Shown here one piece after another: positions 43,672 to 52,576 of a DNA stretch of 64,000 bases. The translations under genes were made by a program, and so were the position numbers. The DNA lies in assembly GCF_030269325.1 (NCBI RefSeq), contig NZ_BSTD01000001.1, positions 62,001 through 126,000 on the forward strand. Direction: 5' to 3'. Within the stretch, counting starts at the first letter, position 1, and each line of letters opens with the position of its first letter. Below the pieces are notes generated by a model. It searched no databases. It had not been told where the DNA came from and saw only the letters and a program-made list of their open reading frames with translations. The stretch comes from Amycolatopsis sp. NBRC 101858 (GTDB taxonomy: Bacteria; Actinomycetota; Actinomycetes; Mycobacteriales; Pseudonocardiaceae).

Positions 43672-44647
43672 GCAGTTCCTCCGCCGTGCGGGTGTTGATG
43701 ATCCGCTCCGGCCCGATGCCCGCCTCGATCGCACGCTCGCAGCCGTAGCCCTGCCAGTCGAGCTGGCCCGGTGCGTGCGCGTCGCTGTCGATGGCGAACT
43801 CGCAGCCGATCTCCGCGGCCAGGCGCAGCAGCTTCATCGGCGGGTCGAGCCGTTCCGGGCGCGAGTTGATCTCCACCGCGACACCGTTCTCGCGGCACGC
43901 CGTGAACACCGCCTCGGCGTCGAACTCGGACTGCGGGCGGCCCTTCCCGACGACCAGCCGTCCGGTGCAGTGCCCCAGCACCCGGACGTGCGGGTTCCGC
44001 ACCGCGGCGAGCATCCGCCGGGTCATGTCCCGCGCCGGCATCCGCAGCTTCGAGTGCACGCTCGCGACGACGAAGTCCAGCTCCCCCAGCAATTCCTCTT
44101 CCTGGTCGAGGGAGCCGTCGTCGAGGATGTCGACCTCGATGCCCTGCAGCAGCCGGAAGGGGGCCATCAGCTCGTTGGCCTTGGCGACGATCTGCATCTG
44201 CGTCCGCAGCCGGTCCGGCGAAAGGCCGTTCGCGACGGTCAGCCGCGGCGAATGGTCGGTCAGCACCATCCAGTCGTGGCCCAACTCCCGCCCCGCGACG
44301 GCCATCTCGCCGATCGAGCTGCCGCCGTCGGACCAGTCGGAGTGCGTGTGGCAGTCGCCGCGCAACGCCGAGCGCAGCGGCTCGCCGGAAGGCAGCTCCT
44401 TCTCGACGATCTTGCCCCGATACGCGGGGTCGCGGCCGGCCAGCGCGTCCTCGATGACGCCGGCGGTGGCTTTCCCGATGCCGGGCAGCGAGGTCAGCGT
44501 GCCGTTCTCGGCCAGCTGCTTCAGCTGCCCGGCATCGGTCTTGTCGACGGTCGCGGCCGCGTTCCGGAACGCGCGCACGCGGTAGGTCGGCTCTCCCGCG
44601 CGTTCGAGCTGGAACGCGATCTCCCGCAACGCCCATGCCGGCTCCAT
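43661..44647 (-). CDS. PHP-domain hydrolase with N-terminal helix-hairpin-helix (PolX C-terminal-like)
   Basis: 328 aa. Residues 1-90 contain the helix-hairpin-helix of PolX (LTSLPGIGKATAGVIEDAL); the rest is a PHP phosphoesterase with metal motifs DCHTHSDWSDGG, LTDHS, GIEVDIL, SVHSK and IDSDAHAPG. It is a PolX-like protein missing the polymerase palm. PHP domains hydrolyse phosphoesters; a 3'-end DNA-processing role is possible. Confidence 0.85.
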   Translation of the reverse strand: MEPAWALREIAFQLERAGEPTYRVRAFRNAAATVDKTDAGQLKQLAENGTLTSLPGIGKATAGVIEDALAGRDPAYRGKIVEKELPSGEPLRSALRGDCHTHSDWSDGGSSIGEMAVAGRELGHDWMVLTDHSPRLTVANGLSPDRLRTQMQIVAKANELMAPFRLLQGIEVDILDDGSLDQEEELLGELDFVVASVHSKLRMPARDMTRRMLAAVRNPHVRVLGHCTGRLVVGKGRPQSEFDAEAVFTACRENGVAVEINSRPERLDPPMKLLRLAAEIGCEFAIDSDAHAPGQLDWQGYGCERAIEAGIGPERIINTRTAEELLTR

Positions 44648-44656
44648 GGGACCTGT

Positions 44657-45148
44657 CTACCCCCTCGGGGGCAGTTCGTGCAGCTCAACGTCCACCAGCG
44701 CACCCTGCGAGATCCGGGCCGTCTGGTAGGTGCAGAACGGCTGGCGGCGGCGGTCGGTCGGCGAACCGGGGTTGAGCAGCCGCAGGCCCGCCGGGGTCGT
44801 CGTGTCCCACGGGATGTGGCTGTGCCCGAAGACCAGCACGTCGGTGTCCGGGAACTGCGCGTCGCACCGCTGCTCACGGCCCTGCTTCGCGCCGGTCTCG
44901 TGGACCACGGCCAGGCGCACGCCGTCGAGGTCCGCCCGGGCGATCTCCGGCAGCCGCGCCCGCAGGTCGGCACCGTCGTTGTTGCCGTGGACACCGATCA
45001 GCCGCTTGCCGCGCGCTTCCAGCTCGTCCAGGAGATCCGGCTCGACCCAGTCGCCCGCGTGCACGACGACGTCGGCCGCGGTCACCTCGGCCCACACCTG
45101 CTCCGGCAGCGCGCGGGCGTGGGTGTCCGAGATGAGCAGCAGCCTCAT
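44657..45148 (-). CDS. YfcE/MJ0936-type metallophosphoesterase
   Basis: 163 aa. The calcineurin-like metal ligands are clear: LISDTHAR, VVVHAGDW, GVHGNND, VVHET and FGHSHIPW, followed by LLNPGSPTDRRR. This small family hydrolyses phosphodiesters; the physiological substrate is not known. The ATG overlaps the GntR stop as ATGA, so the pair is coupled. Confidence 0.88.
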   Translation of the reverse strand: MRLLLISDTHARALPEQVWAEVTAADVVVHAGDWVEPDLLDELEARGKRLIGVHGNNDGADLRARLPEIARADLDGVRLAVVHETGAKQGREQRCDAQFPDTDVLVFGHSHIPWDTTTPAGLRLLNPGSPTDRRRQPFCTYQTARISQGALVDVELHELPPRG

Positions 45149-45798
45149 CCGATGGCCTTGAGGACCCGGTCCAGGAACCCGCCGATGTGGTCGCGCAGGA
45201 GGGCGGCCGCGCCGTCGGCGTCGCCCTTCTTGGCCGCCGCGAGGACGGCCTTGTGCTCGGTCCACTCCTTCTTCCAGCTGGGGTTGGCCTCCCAGCCGAC
45301 GACGCTGATGAGCGCCGCGCGGTCCTTGAGGTCGTCGAGGATCGAGACCAGCAGCGGGTTGCCGCAGCCGCGGTAGAGGGCGCGGTGGAAGCGGCGGTTG
45401 AGCAGGCTCAGCGCGGCCTGGTCCTTGTCCGCGATGGCGGTCGAGGCCTCCTTGAGCGCCTCCGCCGCGTCGTCGAGCAGGGCGGTGTCGTGCTGGGCGA
45501 CGGTCCGGCGGACGGCCTCCGGCTCCAGGACCATCCGCACGTCGTAGACGGACTTCGCGAGCTCGGCGTCGACCAGGACCACCGAGGCGCCCTTGTACGG
45601 GCTGAACGTGACCAGGCCCGAGTTGGAGAGCACCTTGAGCGCCTCGCGCACCGGCGTCTTCGACACGCCGAGCCGCGCGGCCAGCTCCGCTTCGACGAGC
45701 GGCTGGCCGGGCACCAGCTCGCGGGTGAGGATGCCGCGGCGGATCTCCTCCAGGACCACTTCGGTCCGGGAGGCGGGCAGGCTGAACGTCCCCGTCAT
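45145..45798 (-). CDS. GntR-family (FadR/FCD subgroup) transcriptional regulator
   Basis: 217 aa. N-terminal winged helix (LEEIRRGILTRELVPGQPLVE, LAARLGVSKTPVREALKVLS) and an all-helical FCD ligand domain with the metal-binding pattern LNRRFHRALYRGCGNP. FCD regulators commonly sense sugar acids or other carboxylates. Divergent from an IlvD/Edd dehydratase gene, which is the natural target. Confidence 0.9.
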   Translation of the reverse strand: MTGTFSLPASRTEVVLEEIRRGILTRELVPGQPLVEAELAARLGVSKTPVREALKVLSNSGLVTFSPYKGASVVLVDAELAKSVYDVRMVLEPEAVRRTVAQHDTALLDDAAEALKEASTAIADKDQAALSLLNRRFHRALYRGCGNPLLVSILDDLKDRAALISVVGWEANPSWKKEWTEHKAVLAAAKKGDADGAAALLRDHIGGFLDRVLKAIG

Positions 45799-45845
45799 GG
45801 TGCTCCCTCACATCGTGTCGAAGTCCATTCAACCAGGCCCCCGAG

Positions 45846-45857
45846 ATCATATATCAG
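45846..45857. promoter_or_regulatory. candidate GntR operator in the dehydratase promoter
   Basis: An AT-rich, nearly symmetric ATCATATATCAG lies in the 76-nt gap between the divergent GntR and dehydratase genes. One mismatch from the symmetric TGATATATCA. Position suits a repressor site; no experimental match is known to me. Confidence 0.4.
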
Positions 45858-45874
45858 ATGCCATACTGGATCGC

Positions 45875-47587
45875 ATGAAAGCACCCGAGGAGCTCCGCAG
45901 CCACCGGTGGTTCGGCGGCGACGAACTGCGCAACTTCAGCCACCGCGCCCGTAGCCGCCAGCTCGGCTACAACCCGGAAGAGCACCTCGGCAAACCGGTC
46001 ATCGGCATCCTCAACACGTGGTCGGACATCAACCCCTGCCACATGCACCTGCGCGAACGCGCCGAGCAGGTCAAGCGCGGCGTCTGGCAGGCCGGCGGCT
46101 TCCCGCTGGAGTTCCCGGTGGCCACGCTGTCGGAGACCTACCAGAAGCCGACCCCGATGCTCTACCGCAACCTCCTCGCGATGGAGACCGAGGAGATCCT
46201 GCGGTCCTACCCGATCGACGGCGCCGTCCTGATGGGCGGCTGCGACAAGACCACGCCGGCCCTGCTGATGGGCGCGGCCAGCGCCGGGCTGCCCGCGATC
46301 TTCGTCCCGGCCGGGCCGATGCTGCGCGGGCACTGGCGCACCGAGGTCCTCGGCAGCGGCACCGACATGTGGAAGTACTGGGACGACAAGCGCGCCGGGC
46401 TGATCGGCGACGCCGAAATGTCCGAACTGGAGCGCGGCCTCGCGCGCTCGCCCGGGCACTGCATGACGATGGGGACGGCGTCGACGATGACGTCGGCCGC
46501 CGAGGTGCTCGGCATGACGCTGCCGGGCGCCGCGTCGATCCCCGCCGTCGACTCGGCCCACCACCGGATGGCCGCGGCGAGCGGCGCGCGGATCGTCGGC
46601 ATGGTCTGGGAGGACCTGACGATCACGCAGGTCCTGGACAAGCGGGCCTACGCCGACGCGATCACGACCGTGCTGGCGCTGGGCGGGTCGACCAACGCCG
46701 TGATCCACCTGATCGCGATGGCCGGGCGCAGCGGGATCCCGGTCTCGCTGGCCGACTTCGACGCTCTCGCGCGGCGCGTGCCGGTGCTGGCGAACATCCG
46801 CCCGGGCGGCACGTGGCTGATGGAGGACTTCTACTACGCGGGCGGCCTGCCCGGGCTGCTGTCGCGGCTGACCGACCTGCTGCACCTCGACCGGCCCACC
46901 GTCACCGGCCGCACGCTCGGCGCGGACCTCTCGGCCGCGCAGGTGCACGACGACGACGTCATCCGGCCGCGGGACAACCCGCTGGCCGCCGAGGGCGGGG
47001 TCGCGGTGCTGCACGGCAACCTGGCGCCGTCGGGCGCGGTGATCAAGCACATCGCCGCCGAACCGCACCTGCTCACGCACACCGGGCCGGCCGTGGTGTT
47101 CGAGGACTACCCGGACCTCAAGAAGCGGATCGACGACCCGGCGATCACCGCGGACTCGGTGCTGGTGCTGCGCGGCTCCGGGCCGCTCGGCGGTCCCGGG
47201 ATGCCCGAGTACGGGATGCTGCCGATCCCCGCGCACCTGCTCGAGCAGGGCGTCCGCGACATGGTCCGGATCTCCGACGCGCGGATGAGCGGCACCAGCT
47301 ACGGCGCGTGCGTGCTGCACGTGGCGCCGGAGTCGCACGTCGGCGGCCCGCTGGCGCTGGTCCGCGACGGCGACCTGATCACCTTGGACGTTCCGTCGCG
47401 GGTCCTGCGGCTCGAGGTGCCCGACGAGGAACTGGCGAAGCGCCGGGAGTCGTGGGTGGCGCCGCCGCCCCGGTTCGAGCGCGGTTACGGCGCGCTCTAC
47501 AGCGAGCACATCACGCAGGCCGACGAAGGCTGTGACTTCGACTTCCTGGCCCGGGCGGGCGCGAATCCCGAACCCGACGCCCGCTGA
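45875..47587 (+). CDS. IlvD/Edd-family dehydratase (probable sugar-acid dehydratase)
   Basis: 570 aa. Fe-S dehydratase motifs: NTWSDINPCHMHL, MGGCDKTTPALLMG, GHCMTMGTASTM and LALGGSTNAVIHL. The N-terminal RSHRWFGG and overall length match L-arabinonate/D-xylonate dehydratases rather than biosynthetic dihydroxyacid dehydratase, whose N-terminus differs. It would remove water from an aldonic acid to a 2-keto-3-deoxy acid. Control by the divergent FCD-type GntR protein fits catabolic use. Confidence 0.88.
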   Translation: MKAPEELRSHRWFGGDELRNFSHRARSRQLGYNPEEHLGKPVIGILNTWSDINPCHMHLRERAEQVKRGVWQAGGFPLEFPVATLSETYQKPTPMLYRNLLAMETEEILRSYPIDGAVLMGGCDKTTPALLMGAASAGLPAIFVPAGPMLRGHWRTEVLGSGTDMWKYWDDKRAGLIGDAEMSELERGLARSPGHCMTMGTASTMTSAAEVLGMTLPGAASIPAVDSAHHRMAAASGARIVGMVWEDLTITQVLDKRAYADAITTVLALGGSTNAVIHLIAMAGRSGIPVSLADFDALARRVPVLANIRPGGTWLMEDFYYAGGLPGLLSRLTDLLHLDRPTVTGRTLGADLSAAQVHDDDVIRPRDNPLAAEGGVAVLHGNLAPSGAVIKHIAAEPHLLTHTGPAVVFEDYPDLKKRIDDPAITADSVLVLRGSGPLGGPGMPEYGMLPIPAHLLEQGVRDMVRISDARMSGTSYGACVLHVAPESHVGGPLALVRDGDLITLDVPSRVLRLEVPDEELAKRRESWVAPPPRFERGYGALYSEHITQADEGCDFDFLARAGANPEPDAR

Positions 47588-47716
47588 GTACCCCGTCCGT
47601 TCGCCGGACGTGACCGGTTCATCCCCCGTTAGGGCGAGTCGTACGGCTTGTCCGGGTGCCCCGTACGCTGACGTCGTCACCGGCGCGATCCGGTGCCGCG
47701 TTGAAGGGGTGGAGAG

Positions 47717-49513
47717 TTGCCGTACGAACCGCGCTGGCCCGAGTCACACGGTGAGCAGACGGACGTCCTGCCGGTCGTCCGGCCCGAGCCGGAACCGGCC
47801 CTCACCCCGGCCCAGAAGCTCGCCCGGCGGATCAACCTGCGCAAGACCGGGCTGATCGCCGGCGGCGCCTTCGCCGTGCTCGTCGCGATCTACGGCATCG
47901 ACCTGCTGGTCAGCCAGGGCAGCGTCCCGCGCGGGGTGACCGTCGCCGGGATCGACGTCGGCGGGATGGACCGCCAGGCCGCCGAGCAGGAGCTGCGCGG
48001 GCAGATCGAGCCGCGGCTCACCCGTCCGCTGGCCGTGACGGCCGGCGACGTCCAGGGCTCGCTGTCGCCGACCATCGCCGGGCTGAAGCTCGACTGGCCG
48101 CAGACCCTCGACCAGGCCGGCGAGCAGCCGCTGAACCCGTTCACGCGGCTCGCGTCGCTGTTCTCCAGCCGCGAGGTCGGCGTCGTCAGCCACGCCGACG
48201 AAACCAAGCTCGCCGCCGCCCTCGACAGCCTCCGCGGCGAAGTCGACCGCGAGCCCGCCGAGGGCACCGTGAAGTTCGAGGGCACGAACCCGGTCGCCGT
48301 CGCGCCGAAGCCCGGGCAGAAGCTCGACGTCGAGGCCGCGAAGGCCGCCGTCGTCGAGAAGTGGGCGCGCGGGGAGACCCTGGCGCTGCCCGTCACCAGC
48401 ACGCCGGTCCGGACCACGCCCGAAGGCGTCCAGGCCGCGCTGGAGCAGTTCGCGCGCCCGGCCGTCTCCGGCCCGCTGGTGGTCAAGGGCGACGGCAAGA
48501 ACGCCACCGTGAAGCCGGACGCGATCGCCGCGGCGCTGAGCTTCGAGCCCGCCGACGGCGGCGGGCTGACCCCGAAGATCGACAACGGCAAGATCGCCGA
48601 AGCCGCCGGGCCGCAGCTGAAGTCCACCGAGAAGGAGGGCAAGGAGGCGACCATCGTCTTCGAAGGCGGCAAGCCGACGGTCGACCCGTCCACCGACGGC
48701 CGGACCATCGACTGGGACCCGAGCCTCAAGCCGCTGCCCGACGTCCTCAAGAAGACCGACGGCCGCGAGGTCGCCGCGGTCTACAAGGACAGCCCGGCGA
48801 AGGTGACGACCGAGCAGGCGAACCAGCTGGGCGTCAAGGAGGTCGTCGGCGAGTTCACCACCGGCGGCTTCGCGGCCGACTCCGGCACCAACATCCGCGT
48901 CGTCGCCCAGAAGGTCAACGGCGCGATCGTCAAGCCCGGGGAAACCTTCAGCCTCAACGGGTTCACCGGCCCGCGCGGCAAGCCGCAGGGCTACGTCGAG
49001 GCCGGCGTGATCGAGAACGGTGCCCCGGCGCGCGAGGTCGGCGGCGGCATCTCGCAGTTCGCGACGACGCTGTACAACGCGTCGTACTTCTCGGGCATGA
49101 AGGACGCGGGGCACAAGGAACACAGCTACTACATCAGCCGCTACCCCGCCGCGCGCGAGGCGACGGTGTTCCAGAACCCCAACGGCGCCAGCGTCATCGA
49201 CATCAAGTTCACCAACGACTCGCCGACCGGCATCGCGATCCAGACGATCTGGTCGCCGTCGTCGATCACCGTGAAGCTGTGGGGCACCAAGCGCTACACC
49301 GTCGAGTCGATCCCGGGCGGCCGCTCCAACCCGACCGACCCGCCGACCAAGCCGGGCCCGGCGGAGAACTGCCACGCGTCCAACGGCGCGCCGGGCTTCA
49401 CCACGAGCGACACCCGAGTGCTGAAGGACGCGGCGACCGGCCGTGAGGTCAGCCGATCGACCCGCAACGTCCGCTACAACCCGCAGCCGAAAATCACCTG
49501 CGAGCCCTCCTAA
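47717..49513 (+). CDS. VanW-family membrane-anchored protein
   Basis: 598 aa. Short cytoplasmic N-terminus, one membrane anchor at about residues 44-66 (TGLIAGGAFAVLVAIYGIDLL), two peptidoglycan-binding-4/VanW-linked domains, then the VanW domain (GEFTTGGFAADSGTNIRVVA, FSLNGFTGPRGKPQGY, GGGISQFATTLYNASYFSGM) and a Cys-containing C-terminus. VanW proteins face the cell wall; function is not settled. The start is a TTG with GGTGGAGAG ahead; no better in-frame start precedes the conserved N-terminus. Confidence 0.86.
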   Translation: MPYEPRWPESHGEQTDVLPVVRPEPEPALTPAQKLARRINLRKTGLIAGGAFAVLVAIYGIDLLVSQGSVPRGVTVAGIDVGGMDRQAAEQELRGQIEPRLTRPLAVTAGDVQGSLSPTIAGLKLDWPQTLDQAGEQPLNPFTRLASLFSSREVGVVSHADETKLAAALDSLRGEVDREPAEGTVKFEGTNPVAVAPKPGQKLDVEAAKAAVVEKWARGETLALPVTSTPVRTTPEGVQAALEQFARPAVSGPLVVKGDGKNATVKPDAIAAALSFEPADGGGLTPKIDNGKIAEAAGPQLKSTEKEGKEATIVFEGGKPTVDPSTDGRTIDWDPSLKPLPDVLKKTDGREVAAVYKDSPAKVTTEQANQLGVKEVVGEFTTGGFAADSGTNIRVVAQKVNGAIVKPGETFSLNGFTGPRGKPQGYVEAGVIENGAPAREVGGGISQFATTLYNASYFSGMKDAGHKEHSYYISRYPAAREATVFQNPNGASVIDIKFTNDSPTGIAIQTIWSPSSITVKLWGTKRYTVESIPGGRSNPTDPPTKPGPAENCHASNGAPGFTTSDTRVLKDAATGREVSRSTRNVRYNPQPKITCEPS

Positions 49514-49550
49514 CGGCCGTTCACGCTGAGCACCCGCGGAGGTACCGTGG

Positions 49551-50756
49551 GTGCCCATGGTGGCGCGCGCGGTGGGGTTCCGGGACGTCCTGGCGGTGGC
49601 CGAGTTCCGGGCGCTGTTCTCCGCCCAGCTCGTCTCGGTCACCGGTGACCAGCTCGCGCGGGTCGCGCTGTCGATCCTCGTCTACGACCGGACGAACTCG
49701 CCCGGCTGGGCGGCGCTGACCTACGCGCTGACGTTCCTGCCGGACCTCGTGGGCGGGCCGCTGCTGTCCGGGCTGGCCGACCGCCACCCGCCGCGCGCGG
49801 TGATGGTCCTGGCCGACGTCGTGCGCGCGCTGGCGGTCGCCGTGATGGCGTTGCCCGGCCTCCCGTTGCCGGCGGTCGCGGCCCTGCTCATCGGCGTCCA
49901 GCTGTTCAACCCCGTCTGGAACTCCGCGCGCGCCGCACTGCTGCCGCAGGTGCTGCCGGGTGAGACGTTCGTGCCCGGGATGGGCCTGCTGATGATGCTC
50001 GTCCAGGCCGGCCAGGTCGCCGGGTTCGCCCTCGGCGGGCTGCTGGTCGCGGCCATCGGCACCGGCGGCGCCCTGCTCGCGGACGCGGCGAGCTTCGCGG
50101 CCTCGGCACTGTTCCTGGTCACCGGCGTCCGGTCCCGGCCACCGCGGGAGTCTTCGGGCGTCCGCTGGTGGCAGCACGTGCGGGCGGGGTTCACGGTCGT
50201 GGCCGGCGACCGGCGCCGGCTCGCGCTGGTCGCGCTGGGGTGCGTGTCGGGGATCTACATCGCGGGCGAGGCGATCGCGGCGCCGTACGCGGCGGAGCTC
50301 GGCGGCGGCGCGGTGGTCGTCGGGCTGCTGCTCGGGGCGTACGCGCTGGGGAACGTGATCGGGATGGCCGCGCTGGCGCGGATTCCCGCCGAGCGGCGCG
50401 GCCGGCTGCTCGGGCCGCTGGCGGTGCTGGCGTGCGCCGCGTTGCTGGGGTGCGCGCTGCGGCCGGACCTCGGGGCCACCTTGGCGCTGCTGACGCTGTC
50501 CGGAGTGGCCAGCTCGTACAACCTCATCGCCAACACGACGTTCGTCCAGCTGACCCCGGACACCCAGCGCGCGCAGGCGTTCGGCTTCGCCTTGACGGCG
50601 TTGCGGGTGTCGCAGGGGCTGGGCGTGGTGCTGGCCGGGCTGGCGGCCGAACGCGCGGCGCCGCACGGGGTCGTCGCCGGGGCCGGGGCGATCGGCGTGG
50701 TGGCCGCCCTCGGCGCGGCGACGTTGTGGCGGCGTGCGCAACCGGAACCCCGGTGA
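49551..50756 (+). CDS. MFS transporter
   Basis: 401 aa, about 11-12 membrane segments. FRALFSAQLVSVTGDQLARVALSILVYDRT is the MFS first helix and loop; DRHPPRAVMVLADVVRA carries the loop 2-3 motif. Resembles the DHA-like drug exporter group related to EntS/MefA. GTG start seven nt after a GGAGGT site; an ATG two codons on is the alternative. Substrate unknown. Its stop codon is inside a strong bidirectional hairpin. Confidence 0.88.
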   Translation: MPMVARAVGFRDVLAVAEFRALFSAQLVSVTGDQLARVALSILVYDRTNSPGWAALTYALTFLPDLVGGPLLSGLADRHPPRAVMVLADVVRALAVAVMALPGLPLPAVAALLIGVQLFNPVWNSARAALLPQVLPGETFVPGMGLLMMLVQAGQVAGFALGGLLVAAIGTGGALLADAASFAASALFLVTGVRSRPPRESSGVRWWQHVRAGFTVVAGDRRRLALVALGCVSGIYIAGEAIAAPYAAELGGGAVVVGLLLGAYALGNVIGMAALARIPAERRGRLLGPLAVLACAALLGCALRPDLGATLALLTLSGVASSYNLIANTTFVQLTPDTQRAQAFGFALTALRVSQGLGVVLAGLAAERAAPHGVVAGAGAIGVVAALGAATLWRRAQPEPR

Positions 50757-50779
50757 CCGGCACGGGTGCCGGTCACCGG
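50750..50779. terminator. bidirectional terminator between MFS gene and repeat peptide gene
   Basis: CCGGTGACCGGCAC and GTGCCGGTCACCGG form a perfect 14-bp stem with a 2-nt loop. It covers the MFS stop codon and ends 7 nt short of the peptide gene stop, so it separates both transcripts. Confidence 0.8.
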
Positions 50780-50786
50780 GCAGGGT

Positions 50787-51071
50787 TCAGGACCGGGTCC
50801 AGTCCGTCGGGATCTGCCGCGGGGTCCAGTCCGTCGGGCACTGCGGCAGCGGTGACGAGACGCCGGGACGGGTCCAGTCGGTCGGCAGCTCGCGGACGGT
50901 CCAGTCGGTGGGCAGTTCGCGCGCGGTCCAGTCGGTCGGCAGCTGCCGCGGGGTCCAGTCCGTCGGGATCGACCGGGTCCAGTCGGTGGGGAGCTGCCGC
51001 GTCCAGTCGGTCGGCCGCTGCGCGCGACGCCGGGACGGGACGATGTTCGCGTTGGGCAGGAAGTGCGACAT
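50787..51071 (-). CDS. 94-aa peptide with eight PTDWT repeats
   Basis: A leader of 19 residues (MSHFLPNANIVPSRRRAQR) is followed by eight PTDWT motifs with Trp at residues 23, 31, 39, 48, 57, 66, 82 and 91. Linkers are RQL, RSI, PRQL, AREL, VREL, a longer RPGVSSPLPQC, PRQI and a terminal RS. Period is 8-9 residues except across the long linker. AGGAG at 51077-51081 sits 5 nt before the ATG. No membrane segment, Sec signal or known domain. The layout (constant leader, tandem near-identical units) is that of a multi-core peptide precursor, but no modifying enzyme is adjacent. It could instead be a repeat ligand binding a protein partner. Monocistronic: own promoter-like element and terminator. 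Confidence 0.75.
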   Translation of the reverse strand: MSHFLPNANIVPSRRRAQRPTDWTRQLPTDWTRSIPTDWTPRQLPTDWTARELPTDWTVRELPTDWTRPGVSSPLPQCPTDWTPRQIPTDWTRS

Positions 51072-51128
51072 GATTTCTCCTGTTCGGATGGGATCTTGCA
51101 CGGTGCGTGACCGGACGGTAGCCCGACC

Positions 51129-51134
51129 AGCCTA
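51129..51134 (-). promoter_or_regulatory. candidate -10 element of the repeat peptide gene
   Basis: On the minus strand TAGGCT, close to the actinobacterial -10 consensus, lies about 58 nt upstream of the ATG. The -35 region is weak. The leader would be about 50 nt. Confidence 0.4.
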
Positions 51135-51208
51135 GTGACACACCGCGTTCATTCGATTACAGTGACGATTTCCGCGAAGGGGTTCCGTCCTGACCAGAAG
51201 GGCGTTTC

Positions 51209-52555
51209 GTGGGATTGTCCGGGTCCCAAGGGCGAAAGCCCAGCTCAGAACGTCCACGATCAGGTATCCGAACGTGGGCGATGTGGAAGCTGACCGCTCC
51301 GGTGTTCGGCTACGTCCTCATCGTCGACGCGCTGGCGCTGGTCGCGGTCGTCTCCACGGCCGCGCTCGTGCCGGTCACCACCCAGTCCCTCCTCTGGTGC
51401 GGCCTGATCCTGGCCGGCGAGATCGTGCACCTCGAAGCGGCACAACGCATCGAGCGCATCCGCGAGCTCGCCGCCGACGGCCGGCCGCACATGCACCTGC
51501 AGTCGATCTGGATCTTCGCCGGCCTGCTCCTGCTGCCGCCGCCGTTGGCCACGCTCGTGATCGTGGTCAGCTACGCCCACGCGTGGGTGCGCGTCTACAA
51601 GCGACGGGGCGTGATTCACCGGAAAGTGTTTTCTGGAGCCACCGTCATCCTCGCTTGTTTCGCGGCGGGTGCCGTGCTGTCGGCCGGCACCGGGCACCTG
51701 GCGCCGTACGTGCCCTACCTGGACGGTTTCGGCGGGATGACCGCGCTGCTGCTGGCCGGGATCGTCTACTTCGGACTCAACTACGTCCTGGTCATCCTCG
51801 CCATCCTGATGAGCAACCCGGGCAAGCCGCCGCGGCAGGCGTTCGGGAACCCGTCGGACGTGCTGATCGTGCTGGCCGCGGTCGGCGTCGGCTGCGGGAT
51901 CGCGCTGGTGATGACGGTCCGGCCGTGGCTGCTGCCGGTGCTCATGGTGACGCCGGTGGCGCTGCACATCGGCCTGCTGCTGCCGCAGTTCCAGGCCGCC
52001 GCGCGCACGGACTCCAAGACCGCGCTGCTCGCGCCGGAGTTCTGGGTCCAGCTGGCGCGCAACGAGCTGGCGCGCGCCGCGGAGCTGTCGTCGACCGCGG
52101 GCGTGCTGATGATCGACCTGGACCACTTCAAGGCCATCGACGACGGCAACGGCCACCTGGCGGGCGACGAGGTCCTGCGCGCGATCGCGGCGGCGATCCA
52201 GGGCTGCGTGCGCGGCGGCGACTACGTCGGCCGCTTCGGCGGCGACGAGTTCGTGGTGCTGCTCCCGGGCGCGACGAGCGCGGAGATCGTGTCCATCGCG
52301 GACCGCATCCGCGCGGCGATCGCCCGGATCGAGGTGCCGGTCCCGGTGATCCGCCCGGGCAAGCCCGAGGTGATCGACGGCCTGACCGCGTCGATCGGCG
52401 CGGCGGTGTACCCGGAAACGGCGACGGAGTACACGATCCTGCTGCAGGCCGCGGACGACGCGGTGTTCGAGGCGAAGGCGGCGGGCCGCGACCGGGTGGT
52501 CCTGGCCGACACCCGCACCGAGCTGTCCCGCCCGGAGATCCCCGACGTCCTCTGA
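51209..52555 (+). CDS. membrane diguanylate cyclase (GGDEF)
   Basis: 448 aa from GTG; an ATG at 51281 ([10 protein letters not shown]) is a good alternative because the first 24 residues are poor. Six or seven membrane segments (about residues 28-265) precede a GGDEF domain. The active site [13 protein letters not shown] has GGDEF at residues 344-348, and RGGD at 335-338, five residues ahead, is the product-inhibition I-site. So it likely makes cyclic di-GMP and is feedback regulated. No EAL domain. Divergent from the repeat peptide gene. Confidence 0.9.
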   Translation: MGLSGSQGRKPSSERPRSGIRTWAMWKLTAPVFGYVLIVDALALVAVVSTAALVPVTTQSLLWCGLILAGEIVHLEAAQRIERIRELAADGRPHMHLQSIWIFAGLLLLPPPLATLVIVVSYAHAWVRVYKRRGVIHRKVFSGATVILACFAAGAVLSAGTGHLAPYVPYLDGFGGMTALLLAGIVYFGLNYVLVILAILMSNPGKPPRQAFGNPSDVLIVLAAVGVGCGIALVMTVRPWLLPVLMVTPVALHIGLLLPQFQAAARTDSKTALLAPEFWVQLARNELARAAELSSTAGVLMIDLDHFKAIDDGNGHLAGDEVLRAIAAAIQGCVRGGDYVGRFGGDEFVVLLPGATSAEIVSIADRIRAAIARIEVPVPVIRPGKPEVIDGLTASIGAAVYPETATEYTILLQAADDAVFEAKAAGRDRVVLADTRTELSRPEIPDVL

Positions 52556-52576
52556 GGTCTCCGGGCGAGCCGGGCG

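Noticed and set aside
47744..49642. Long leftward reading frame opposite the VanW gene
   Set aside because: It is the antisense of a well-supported conserved protein, a normal effect of very high GC content.
50734..51135. Rightward reading frame with VQSVG repeats over the PTDWT peptide gene
   Set aside because: It begins inside the MFS gene, reads through a perfect terminator hairpin and has no ribosome site. The leftward frame has an AGGAG site, ATG, promoter-like element and terminator.
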